Shown: positions 44,470 through 52,168 of the stretch, in pieces | Layout: every line of letters begins with the position of its first letter | How positions within the stretch are numbered: position 1 is the first letter of the stretch | Assembly: GCA_016282835.1 (NCBI GenBank) | Contig: JAEELR010000057.1 | Span: forward strand, 1-53,384 | Direction: 5' to 3' | DNA: 53,384 nucleotides | Source: Treponema sp. | GTDB taxonomy: Bacteria; Spirochaetota; Spirochaetia; Treponematales; Treponemataceae | Notes under the pieces: model-generated | Told to the model about the DNA's origin: nothing | Database searches by the model: none | Seen by the model: the letters and a program-made list of their open reading frames with translations, nothing else | Translations under genes and position numbers: made by a program

Positions 44470-45648
44470 TTAGTGTGTAAATAACATCACAATTTCTTTT
44501 ACTGCTTCAAATAATTCATTCATTGCCTTTTCAGTAGTTTCTTCTCCAAAGCTGAATCTGACAGTGCCTTCCTTGTCTTTAGCGCTTAACTGTAAATTAT
44601 CCAGAACCGGATGTGCCTGGTGACCAGAAGAGCAGGCGCTTCCTGTTGAAATATAGAATTCTTTTTCGTTTAGAGCACGCTGCATAACCTTTCCTGGAAT
44701 TCCTTCAAATGAAACCTGCAAAACCCATGGCGAATAGTTTTTAGCATTTTCTTCATTTTGTCGTGCTTCAGGAATAATTTTTGTTTTAGGCAAAGTCAAA
44801 AGCGAGTGTATGAAATTCTGTGTCAGTTCAGTTTGCTTTATAAGTCTTTCCTTCATCATGGAATTGCTGTCATAGAGAAAGTATTTTTCAAGGCATAATG
44901 CAGTTGCTTCTGCTCCAAATAAGTTTTCTGTCCCGCTCCTGATATTTTTTTCCTGTCCGCCGCCACGCAGGAATGAAACAATATTTTTTGAAAGATAAAG
45001 CAAACCACAGCCTCTTGGCCCGCAAAACTTATGTGTAGAAAATGAAGCGCTGTCGATTCCGTTGTGACTTAATTCTAAAGGAATTTTTACCGCTGCCTGC
45101 ACACAATCAATATGGAAAAACGGTTTTCTTTTATTCTTGGAGTATTCAACTAAAGCGTCTGCAATTTCATATATTGGCTGGATTGCTCCTGTTTCATTAT
45201 TAACTGCCATGACTGAAACTAAAACAGTATCACTTTCGATTGCATTTAAAATTGAATCCTTTGTTACAATCCCTTCTTTATTAGAATTTACAGTAATTAC
45301 TTTGATTCCACAGTTTGAAAGCATTTTTACCATTTCTCTAATAGAAGGATGCTCTATGCCGCTTACAACAATTGAGCCTTTAACAGGTTTTGTTAAAACT
45401 GAAAGCAGGGCCAGGTGATTACTCTCCGTTCCTCCCGAAGTAAAATAAATATGTTCAGGATTTACATTCAGGAATTTTGCACATCTGTTTCTTGCATTTT
45501 CCAAGGCTTTTTTTGCTTCACTTCCTGCTGTGTGCAAACTGGAAGGATTTCCTGTGTTTTCAAGAGAAACCTTCAGAGCTTTTTGTAATATTTCTTCGTC
45601 CGGCAGTGAAGTTGCTGCCCAATCAAAATAATGATCTCTTCTAAACAT
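44470..45648 (-). CDS. Cysteine desulfurase (NifS/IscS family)
   Basis: PLP enzyme that takes sulfur from cysteine for iron-sulfur clusters or thiolation. The 392-residue protein has the PLP lysine Lys207 in FSTHKFCGPRGCG and the active cysteine Cys339 in STGSACSSGHQAHPVL. It also has SGGTESNHLAL and HIDCVQAAVKI. The loop and length place it with the NifS/IscS-like enzymes, not SufS. AGAGGA precedes the ATG. It starts 9 bases after the aroB stop, so the two are probably co-transcribed. No scaffold gene such as iscU is adjacent. Confidence 0.93.
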   Translation of the reverse strand: MFRRDHYFDWAATSLPDEEILQKALKVSLENTGNPSSLHTAGSEAKKALENARNRCAKFLNVNPEHIYFTSGGTESNHLALLSVLTKPVKGSIVVSGIEHPSIREMVKMLSNCGIKVITVNSNKEGIVTKDSILNAIESDTVLVSVMAVNNETGAIQPIYEIADALVEYSKNKRKPFFHIDCVQAAVKIPLELSHNGIDSASFSTHKFCGPRGCGLLYLSKNIVSFLRGGGQEKNIRSGTENLFGAEATALCLEKYFLYDSNSMMKERLIKQTELTQNFIHSLLTLPKTKIIPEARQNEENAKNYSPWVLQVSFEGIPGKVMQRALNEKEFYISTGSACSSGHQAHPVLDNLQLSAKDKEGTVRFSFGEETTEKAMNELFEAVKEIVMLFTH

Positions 45649-45657
45649 TTTGTTCCT

Positions 45658-46773
45658 CTAGAAAACCTTTAATATATCAGAATCGTTTGTATCTAAAACT
45701 ACAGGAGAAGCAATTTCTTTTAAGTATATAATTTTTATTACAGAAGAATTATTCTTTTTGTCCTTATGCATTGCGTTAAGAAGTTTGTTCTTAGCGTCCT
45801 CAACACCTTTTAAGGCATCTGGTAATGGCTTTGTGTCATATCCAAAACTTTCAAGAATCAGTTTAATCTTTTCGTGAGTTTCTTTTGATGTAATACCCAG
45901 CATTTCGCCCAGTACATTTGCTCTTTCCATTCCCCAGGCAACAGCTTCTCCGTGAGTAACAGTTCCAAGACCCGCAACACTTTCCAATGCATGCCCGAAT
46001 GTATGGCCGAGGTTTAAGAATGCCCTTATGTTTTTTTCCCTGAAATCTATTTCAACAGTATGAGCTTTTTGCCTTGCACATTCTTCAATTATTTTTGTCA
46101 TTACATCTGAATCTCTTGCAATGATTTTATCTTTGTTTTCAATAATGAACTGTGTTAAATCCTTTGAGAATAAAGCAGCTGTTTTTATACTTTCTGCAAG
46201 CCCTGAAAAGAATTCATTTTCGGGTAAAGACTTAATAAACTCCGGATAAATTGTAATGTTTCCTGCAGGCCAGAAGGTTCCAATCATATTTTTATAGGAA
46301 CAGAAGTCACAGCCTGTTTTTCCGCCTAAGCTTGCATCTACATCGGCCAAAAGTGTTGTAGGAACAAAATCAACTTTTATACCGCGCTTAAAAATGCTTG
46401 CGGCAAAGGCAGTCATGTCACAGATTACTCCGCCGCCAATTCCAATAAACAAACTGTTGCGGTTGAAATTGTTTTCCAAAGCTTTCTGAACTATTGCAAG
46501 TACATTTTCTATTGTTTTATATTTTTCCCCTGCGCCAAGGATTATGTAAAAATCATTTTCAGTTTTATTTGAGTCAATTTCAGATAAAAAACTTTTTACG
46601 CTTTCAAGATTTGCAATTGTTGAATCAGTTACAAAAAGCTGCTTTATATTGTTTTCTTCAGATAAATATCTTGAAGTCAAATCGCATTTTTCGTTGTGAA
46701 TAGAAATATCTGTTTTGGTAAAACCCGTTTCTTCCGGATAATTTATTGCAAGAGTCAGTGCTTTATTATTCAT
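45658..46773 (-). CDS. aroB: 3-dehydroquinate synthase
   Basis: Second enzyme of the shikimate pathway. It converts DAHP to 3-dehydroquinate using NAD and a divalent metal. The 371-residue protein has GIGGGVICDMTAFAASIFKRG and VDFVPTTLLADVDASLGGKTG. Metal-ligand histidines lie in LNLGHTFGHALE and TVTHGEAVAWGM. The length is standard. The start has no clear ribosome-binding site. It is 10 bases after the preceding gene, so coupling is possible. Other shikimate genes are not in the window. Confidence 0.96.
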   Translation of the reverse strand: MNNKALTLAINYPEETGFTKTDISIHNEKCDLTSRYLSEENNIKQLFVTDSTIANLESVKSFLSEIDSNKTENDFYIILGAGEKYKTIENVLAIVQKALENNFNRNSLFIGIGGGVICDMTAFAASIFKRGIKVDFVPTTLLADVDASLGGKTGCDFCSYKNMIGTFWPAGNITIYPEFIKSLPENEFFSGLAESIKTAALFSKDLTQFIIENKDKIIARDSDVMTKIIEECARQKAHTVEIDFREKNIRAFLNLGHTFGHALESVAGLGTVTHGEAVAWGMERANVLGEMLGITSKETHEKIKLILESFGYDTKPLPDALKGVEDAKNKLLNAMHKDKKNNSSVIKIIYLKEIASPVVLDTNDSDILKVF

Positions 46774-46783
46774 AAAACATAAT

Positions 46784-47413
46784 TTAATAATTTTTAGATT
46801 TCATTGCAACAAGGTCCGAAATTACTTTTTCAACGCGTTTTAATTCTCTGTCTAAAGTTTTTTCGTAATCAAGTTCGCCTGTAAAAATTCTTTCCCTTTC
46901 ATCTTCCCAGCCCTGCAGTTCACTTATGTACAGGAATTTGAATTTTCCTACATTTGCTTTTTCTGCATAAGCTTTAGCTTCTTTCCAGTAATAATAGCAG
47001 GTATTGTAGCAGGCTTTTGTATTTTCTAAATTCCTTAAATATTCATCTTTCCAGGGAGCATCATAAAAGTATGCAACTTTTTTATCATATACAGCTCCTA
47101 ACCTTAAGTGCTGTTCTACAAGTTTAAGGTTCAAGTGCATTTGAAATAAATATCTGTATTTTTCCCATTGCGTTTCGTTTTCAATTTTTGCATTTGCGTA
47201 AAGCGGATTTGCAAAGCTTGCTTTAACAGCCCTTTCAAGCCAGTAAATGTTTTCCATATAATCATCAGGATTATGGGCATAGTGTGTGTGAAAGAGCCTG
47301 TAATAATCCTCTTTGTATTTACACATGTAAGAGTAAGAATTAATCTGTGAAAATAAAAGTAAAATAAAAAAACTTATAACAAATTTTATAAGATGATTTG
47401 AAATCTTTTTCAT
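46784..47413 (-). CDS. Exported helical protein of unknown function
   Basis: I do not recognise the family. The 209-residue protein has a basic N-terminus and a hydrophobic segment (FVISFFILLLFSQINSYSYM) that acts as signal peptide or anchor. The rest is helical and rich in Tyr, Trp, Lys and Glu (RLFHTHYAHNPDDYMENIYW, then YYYWKEAKAYAEKANVGKF), possibly TPR-like. A GTG at 47416 directly precedes the ATG at 47413; I took the ATG. Neither start has a strong ribosome-binding site. It lies between tmk and aroB and probably shares their transcript. Confidence 0.72.
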   Translation of the reverse strand: MKKISNHLIKFVISFFILLLFSQINSYSYMCKYKEDYYRLFHTHYAHNPDDYMENIYWLERAVKASFANPLYANAKIENETQWEKYRYLFQMHLNLKLVEQHLRLGAVYDKKVAYFYDAPWKDEYLRNLENTKACYNTCYYYWKEAKAYAEKANVGKFKFLYISELQGWEDERERIFTGELDYEKTLDRELKRVEKVISDLVAMKSKNY

Positions 47414-47473
47414 CACTTTATTATCGGCTTTTTTAGTGATTAATTTTAGTTTCTGTTTCTATTGGATTCTAAA

Positions 47474-48118
47474 TTATTTTTTTAGAGCAAGTAATTCATT
47501 TTTAATTATGCCAAAAATTTCTTCTTTAGATTTAGTTGCATCAATCCTTACAATTTTCATTCCTTCATTTTTTTCTGGAGCCGAATACATTTTTATTATT
47601 CTCTCATACTGCTCTACGGTTTTGTTTAAGAAATCTTCCTTTTCATAAATTTCTTTTGTTTCTCTGCCGGTTATTCTCTGGAGGGAGATTTTTGGTGAAA
47701 TGTTAAAGTAGAATAAAATTTCCGGTAACGGGAAAAACTGATTTACTGCTTCACTGATTTTTGGTTCACAGTTTATGCTCTGATAGGCGAGGCTGGAAAA
47801 AATGTATCTGTCGCTGATTACAAGGTTTCCGTTTGCACAGGCAGTTTTAATTCCTGTAATTAAATTATTTTCTTCTACAAGAAGCTGTCCGTTTACATGT
47901 TCGTTTCTGTCTGCAGCAAACACATAACATGCAGTTTCATTGGAAATTTTTATATCACCCTTAAGCATGCTCCTTAGAAAAATTCCAGTTTGTGTTGAAG
48001 TAGGTTCTGCTGTAAACAATGCATTTGCAAAGTCAGGGTCATTTTTAAGTAGATTCAATTGAGTAGAAGTTCCCGCGCCATCAATTCCTTCAAATACAAC
48101 AAAATTTTTTAAAAGCAT
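47474..48118 (-). CDS. tmk: Thymidylate kinase with unusual P-loop
   Basis: It phosphorylates dTMP to dTDP for DNA synthesis. The 214-residue protein has the Tmk layout: FEGIDGAGTSTQL at residues 9-21, an RSMLKG segment, the SDRYIFSSLAYQ motif and a C-terminal DATKSKEEIF. The P-loop lysine is replaced: GIDGAGTST where GIDGxGKST is usual (Thr17). The bases read clearly as ACT. A GGGAG ribosome-binding site lies before the ATG, and an extended -10 lies upstream. It may be an active variant of the family or a nucleotide-binding protein with reduced catalysis. Confidence 0.87.
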   Translation of the reverse strand: MLLKNFVVFEGIDGAGTSTQLNLLKNDPDFANALFTAEPTSTQTGIFLRSMLKGDIKISNETACYVFAADRNEHVNGQLLVEENNLITGIKTACANGNLVISDRYIFSSLAYQSINCEPKISEAVNQFFPLPEILFYFNISPKISLQRITGRETKEIYEKEDFLNKTVEQYERIIKMYSAPEKNEGMKIVRIDATKSKEEIFGIIKNELLALKK

Positions 48119-48151
48119 GATTTTCTCCCGTTGGTTTCATTTTTGTTCATC

Positions 48152-48160
48152 ATTATAACA
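48152..48160 (-). promoter_or_regulatory. Extended -10 promoter of tmk
   Basis: Reverse strand TGTTATAAT at 48152-48160, an extended -10 box. There is no recognisable -35, as is usual for extended -10 promoters. The ATG is 33 bases away. Confidence 0.55.
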
Positions 48161-48220
48161 GAATGCCATTTTTCTTACTATTGCCGTTTTTAGATGGTAG
48201 CGGTTTTATTTTAATGGGTA

Positions 48221-48226
48221 TATAAT
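48221..48226 (+). promoter_or_regulatory. -10 box of the metallophosphatase gene
   Basis: TATAAT at 48221-48226, 30 bases before the ATG at 48257. A GAGAGGATG ribosome-binding site is present. No clear -35. Confidence 0.5.
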
Positions 48227-48256
48227 AGTTAGAATTAAAATTATAGAGAGGATGAA

Positions 48257-49624
48257 ATGAAAAAAAGTATAATTTTTAGCCTTATATTATTATTTGCTGG
48301 TGCTTTTGTTTATGCAAATCCAAAACCAGTTGATTTAGTTTATACAAATCCTGGTGAAGACTGTGCACATTCTGTGAGATTATCCTGGCATACAACCGAA
48401 GAAGAATCAGTTCTGCTGTTTACAAAAGCTTCTGATACAGAGTTCAAGCATGCAAAGAAAATAAAATCTACTGGAACTGATACACCTGTTGAATTCCATG
48501 AAGGTGAAAAATATTTCTTACATCAGCTTGTTCTAAAGAATTTAAAGCCAAATACAAATTATCAGTATAAGATTCTGCTGGACTCGGGCTATGAATCAAA
48601 AGTTTATTCTTTTAGTACAGCAGATAATGACGGTGAATTTGGATTTTTATGGACAGGCGATGTTCATACTCATCCTGATATTGCTATCCGTCGTCTTCTT
48701 TCAGAAAAGCTTGCTCTGTCAGCAGAAGCTAAACTTAATGGCGATATGGATTTAGTTATCAGTACCGGCGATGAAGTTTGTTACGGTGCCTATTATGATA
48801 ACTGGCAGGAATGGCAGGGCGGCTACATAAACAGCAAGGTCTGGGCAGGTTGTCCTGGTAATCACACATATTACGATGTTTTCCCTAAAAAAGGTCAGCA
48901 GACTGTAGATGCCCGCTGGTGGGATGTTACACAGAATCAGCCTGATAATGGTCCTGAAGTTATGAAAAGTAATTTCTGGTTTATGTATGACTCAATTCTT
49001 TTTGTGGGAATCGACAGCATTGATACTTCTTACCTTAACGATCAGAAACGATGGTTTGAAGATGTAGTGAAACAAAATGAGGGCAAGTATCAGTATCTGG
49101 TTGTATTTCAGCATTATCCTTATATAAGCGGATTTAACGGCGGTTTTGGTGGTCCAAATGTAAGCTATTATTTATGGATGGTTTTATTTGATGAATACGG
49201 TGTAGATTTAGCCCTGTCAGGAGATCACCACGTTTATTTACAGTCAAATGCTTTGTACAACAAAAAAACATCTGCTGAGCCTGAAAAGAAGGGTACAACA
49301 TATTTTGTATGTCCTCAAATCGGTGACCGTGCCCGTGAAATGCAGGGAACAATTTATCCTGATATTATAAAAAGCAGAATCACAAGCTCTGATTTAGCAT
49401 ATGAAAGCGGCTTAAGCTATTTCAAAGTTACAAAAGAGGGATTAACACATACACTTTTAGATGGAAACGGCGATATTGTAGAAAGCCATTTTATCGTTGC
49501 AAAAAGACCTTATGTTGAACCTCGTTCAGAAATAAACTTAGGTTTGATAATCACACTTATTGCCTGTGTTTGTGCTGCCTGTGTTTTATGTATTACATTT
49601 ATCGTAAAGAAGCAAAAGAAATGA
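48257..49624 (+). CDS. Exported, membrane-anchored purple-acid-phosphatase-like metallophosphatase
   Basis: The 455-residue protein has a signal peptide (cleavage near Ala20) and an FN3-like N-terminal domain (residues about 25-125, VRLSWHTTEEESVLLFTK). A calcineurin-like phosphatase domain follows with metal-binding motifs in order: TGDVHTH (Asp135, His137), STGDEVCYG, CPGNHTYY, FQHYP and SGDHHVY. These are the five blocks of the family, so it is probably active. A C-terminal membrane helix (LGLIITLIACVCAACVLCITF) followed by KKQKK anchors it to the outer face of the cytoplasmic membrane. The substrate is unknown. It could be a nucleotidase or phosphodiesterase. Confidence 0.88.
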   Translation: MKKSIIFSLILLFAGAFVYANPKPVDLVYTNPGEDCAHSVRLSWHTTEEESVLLFTKASDTEFKHAKKIKSTGTDTPVEFHEGEKYFLHQLVLKNLKPNTNYQYKILLDSGYESKVYSFSTADNDGEFGFLWTGDVHTHPDIAIRRLLSEKLALSAEAKLNGDMDLVISTGDEVCYGAYYDNWQEWQGGYINSKVWAGCPGNHTYYDVFPKKGQQTVDARWWDVTQNQPDNGPEVMKSNFWFMYDSILFVGIDSIDTSYLNDQKRWFEDVVKQNEGKYQYLVVFQHYPYISGFNGGFGGPNVSYYLWMVLFDEYGVDLALSGDHHVYLQSNALYNKKTSAEPEKKGTTYFVCPQIGDRAREMQGTIYPDIIKSRITSSDLAYESGLSYFKVTKEGLTHTLLDGNGDIVESHFIVAKRPYVEPRSEINLGLIITLIACVCAACVLCITFIVKKQKK

Positions 49625-49694
49625 TTGTATAATATGAAACAATTACTAAATTTTCTTTCAGCGACTTTTAAAGCGTGCGGGAAAGATTAGGGGT

Positions 49695-49744
49695 TTGGGG
49701 GAAAGAAAACCACGCTTCGCAAGTAGTGGTTGTCTCTCCCCCAA
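49695..49744. repeat. Long hairpin between convergent genes
   Basis: TTGGGGGAAAGAAAACCAC (49695-49713) and GTGGTTGTCTCTCCCCCAA (49726-49744) form a 19-position stem with three mismatches around a 12-base loop GCTTCGCAAGTA. It lies between the ends of the metallophosphatase and pncB genes and may terminate both. Its AACCAC-GCTTCG-GTGGTT content links it to the repeat at 7026-7056. Confidence 0.72.
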
Positions 49745-49752
49745 GGCGCAAT

Positions 49753-51204
49753 TTATTTTATATTTTCTTTTATAAACTTTAATTTTAAATCAGCAAGTTT
49801 TTGAGAGAGTGAAACCTTATAAATATGTGGATTTAGAATTCTCTTGTATGAAGAATCTAAAGTTTCTATTTCCTTCATCATTCTCTCACGGCTTAAAAGG
49901 AGTCTTTCGTGCTCATTCATTCTAGGTTCTGTTCGTTCTCCTTTTTCAAGTCTCTTCTTTAACATAGGAACAACTTTATCTGCCTTAAAAGTAAACTGTC
50001 TGTAATCAACCATAGTGTGGTAATACCTGTATTCTTTTCCTTCTTCTATAGTTTCATCTTCTAAGGTTAAAATATCTGCTCTTGCCATATCCTGCGAGTC
50101 GTAAAGCCTGTAAACATTTTTTATTCCAGGGTTTGTAGTTTTTGCAGGATTATCACTGAATTTCATTGCAGGGATATTTGTGTTTGTTTTTTCATCATAG
50201 CGGGCTGCAAGTTTATAAACTCCAGTAAAGCTTGATTCGTTTCCGCCGGTTACCATGTGAGTTCCAACGCCCCAGCTTGCTATAGGTGCATTCTGCTGAA
50301 TGAGTGTTTCAATTATTTCTTCTGTCAGTTCATTTGAAACAGAAATAAATGCCTGAGGGAAACCAGCTTTATCTAATTCCTTTCTTACTTCCTGTGTTAA
50401 ATATGAAATATCACCAGAGTCAAGACGAACACCAAAGTTGTAGCCTTTTTCAACAAGTTTTGCTCCGGCCTTTATTGCGTTCTTTATTCCACTCTTTAAT
50501 GTATCGTATGTGTCGATTAAGAAAATTGTTTTTTCTGGATAAAGTTTTGCGTATGCTTCAAAAGCTTCAAGTTCACTAGGGAATGACATAATCCATGAGT
50601 GAGCCATAGTTCCCATTACAGGAATTCCATAAAGCTTTCCAGCTAAGGTGTTACTTGTTCCTGCAGCTCCTCCAATAAAAGAAGCTCGTGTTGCACTCAT
50701 TGCACCATCCTGTCCCTGTGCTCTTCTAAGACCAAATTCCATTACATTGCCTTTTTTGCTTGCAAGCCATACGCGTGCTGTTTTTGTTGCAATAAGACTC
50801 TGGAAGTTTATGATGTTTAATACGAGCCCTTCAAGAATCTGTGCTTCTATAAGATTTGCGTGAATTCTTACGATTGGTTCCTGCGGGAAAATAATGGAAC
50901 CTTCTTCAAAGGAATATAAATCGCCTGTAAATTTAAAGGTTTTGAGGTAATCTAAAAAGCCTTCTTCAAAAATTTTCTGGCTTCTTAAATATTCTATGTC
51001 GTCATCTTCAAATTTAAATTCTGTGATTGCATCAAGTAGAGGTTCAATTCCTGCAAAAATACTAAAGCCGCCGTTAAATGGTTGTCTTCTAAAAAACATA
51101 TCAAATACAACCGTGTGATTCATGTTCTGTTTCCAGTAGCCCTGAGCCATTGTCAATTCATAAAAGTCAGTAAAAAGTGCATTCTTGCAAAATTCTTTAT
51201 TCAT
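49753..51204 (-). CDS. pncB: Nicotinate phosphoribosyltransferase
   Basis: It makes nicotinate mononucleotide from nicotinate and PRPP in the NAD salvage pathway. The 483-residue protein has DFYELTMAQGYW near the N-terminus, then MEFGLRRAQGQDGA, MGTMAHSWIMSF, LIDTYDTLKSGI and GVRLDSGDISYL, all in the family order. It is of the longer bacterial type. AAGAGG precedes the ATG by 7 bases. It is a single-gene unit with the SDR gene on the same strand upstream (68-base gap). Confidence 0.95.
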   Translation of the reverse strand: MNKEFCKNALFTDFYELTMAQGYWKQNMNHTVVFDMFFRRQPFNGGFSIFAGIEPLLDAITEFKFEDDDIEYLRSQKIFEEGFLDYLKTFKFTGDLYSFEEGSIIFPQEPIVRIHANLIEAQILEGLVLNIINFQSLIATKTARVWLASKKGNVMEFGLRRAQGQDGAMSATRASFIGGAAGTSNTLAGKLYGIPVMGTMAHSWIMSFPSELEAFEAYAKLYPEKTIFLIDTYDTLKSGIKNAIKAGAKLVEKGYNFGVRLDSGDISYLTQEVRKELDKAGFPQAFISVSNELTEEIIETLIQQNAPIASWGVGTHMVTGGNESSFTGVYKLAARYDEKTNTNIPAMKFSDNPAKTTNPGIKNVYRLYDSQDMARADILTLEDETIEEGKEYRYYHTMVDYRQFTFKADKVVPMLKKRLEKGERTEPRMNEHERLLLSRERMMKEIETLDSSYKRILNPHIYKVSLSQKLADLKLKFIKENIK

Positions 51205-51237
51205 TTAAAAACCTCTTCTTATGTTTTTATTGATAAA

Positions 51238-51243
51238 ATTATA
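51238..51243 (-). promoter_or_regulatory. -10 box of pncB
   Basis: Reverse strand TATAAT at 51238-51243, 33 bases before the pncB ATG. There is no good -35 at the expected distance. Confidence 0.4.
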
Positions 51244-51272
51244 TAGATAAAATTTAACAGAAAAAACTATTT

Positions 51273-52067
51273 CTAACAATTACTTGGTCTCTTACAAAAT
51301 TTGTATGTAAACCAGGCACCTAAGCTTTTATTTACAAAGTGACTTGCAAAGGCTTTGAACTTCCACTTAAACGCATAAATTGAATACAGTTTCCCGCGTT
51401 TAGCTTTTTTTACAGCGTGGAGTGCGGTTTTATATGCAGACTTTCCGTGAAGCACTTTCACTCTTGCACCCTTGGAAGCAACATTTGCAAAATTCGTATC
51501 GACAGGTCCGGGACAGACTGCAGTAACAGAAATTCCTTTCGGCTTTAGTTCGGCGCGCAAGGCAACAGAAAAACTCAAGACGAAGGATTTACAGGCGCCA
51601 TACACTGCAAAATTTCCTAGAGGCATAAAAGAAGCAAGGCTTGCAACATTTATAATCCTGCTTTCCGCTTTCATATATGGAAGGCAGTATCCTGTAAGTC
51701 CTGTAAGGGTAGTGCAGTCCAGGTCAATCATCTGCATTTCTCTTTCCGTGTCAGTGTTTGCAAATTCACCATAAGTTCCAAAGCCCGCATTGTTTACAAG
51801 GTATGTGATTAAAATTTCTTCTCTTGCATTTTCAGCTTTTAGAATTTCATTAAATTTTTTTGCACCTTCGATTCCGCTTAAATCAATGGAAATTGCGTTT
51901 ACAAGCGGATGAGTTTTTTTCGCTTCAATTTGATTTTTTATGTTTTCAAGTAAATCGCTTCTTCTTGCTAAAATCCAAAGTTCATCGCAGGGCTCTTCTG
52001 CTAAGATTTTTGAAAACTCTGAGCCTAAGCCGCTGGAAGCTCCAGTCACAATTATTATTTTTCTCAT
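51273..52067 (-). CDS. Short-chain dehydrogenase/reductase
   Basis: NAD(P)-dependent oxidoreductase with a Rossmann fold. The 264-residue protein has TGASSGLG (8-15), NNAG (92-95), Ser143 and the active Tyr156/Lys160 (YGACK). The ASFMPLGNFAVYGACKSFVLSF wording fits the classical SDR group related to DltE or YqjQ-type reductases. The substrate cannot be predicted. The last 45 residues are basic, ending FCKRPSNC, and may contact the membrane. The ATG at 52067 has no ribosome-binding site and sits 7 bases after a -10 box. Confidence 0.9.
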   Translation of the reverse strand: MRKIIIVTGASSGLGSEFSKILAEEPCDELWILARRSDLLENIKNQIEAKKTHPLVNAISIDLSGIEGAKKFNEILKAENAREEILITYLVNNAGFGTYGEFANTDTEREMQMIDLDCTTLTGLTGYCLPYMKAESRIINVASLASFMPLGNFAVYGACKSFVLSFSVALRAELKPKGISVTAVCPGPVDTNFANVASKGARVKVLHGKSAYKTALHAVKKAKRGKLYSIYAFKWKFKAFASHFVNKSLGAWFTYKFCKRPSNC

Positions 52068-52074
52068 GCCGTTT

Positions 52075-52102
52075 ATTCTAACAGTAATATTTTATTTGTA
52101 CA
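52075..52102 (-). promoter_or_regulatory. Possible leaderless promoter of the SDR gene
   Basis: Reverse strand TGTACA (52097-52102), a 16-base spacer and TAGAAT (52075-52080), ending 7 bases before the ATG at 52067. The -35 is weak (4 of 6). Confidence 0.4.
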
Positions 52103-52111
52103 GTATTTTTT

Positions 52112-52139
52112 TTTGATGCAGCACATTCTGTTGTAAAAT
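52112..52139 (+). promoter_or_regulatory. Possible promoter of the GH3 gene
   Basis: TTTGAT (52112-52117), a 16-base spacer and TAAAAT (52134-52139). The ATG is 30 bases downstream. There is no strong ribosome-binding site. Confidence 0.35.
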
Positions 52140-52168
52140 ATCAATTCATTCATTAAAGTATTGTGGCA

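Noticed and set aside
47411..47440. Leaderless promoter for the exported protein at 47413
   Set aside because: GATAAT does lie 6 bases before the ATG, but no -35 is seen at any usual distance, and the gene may simply be transcribed with tmk.
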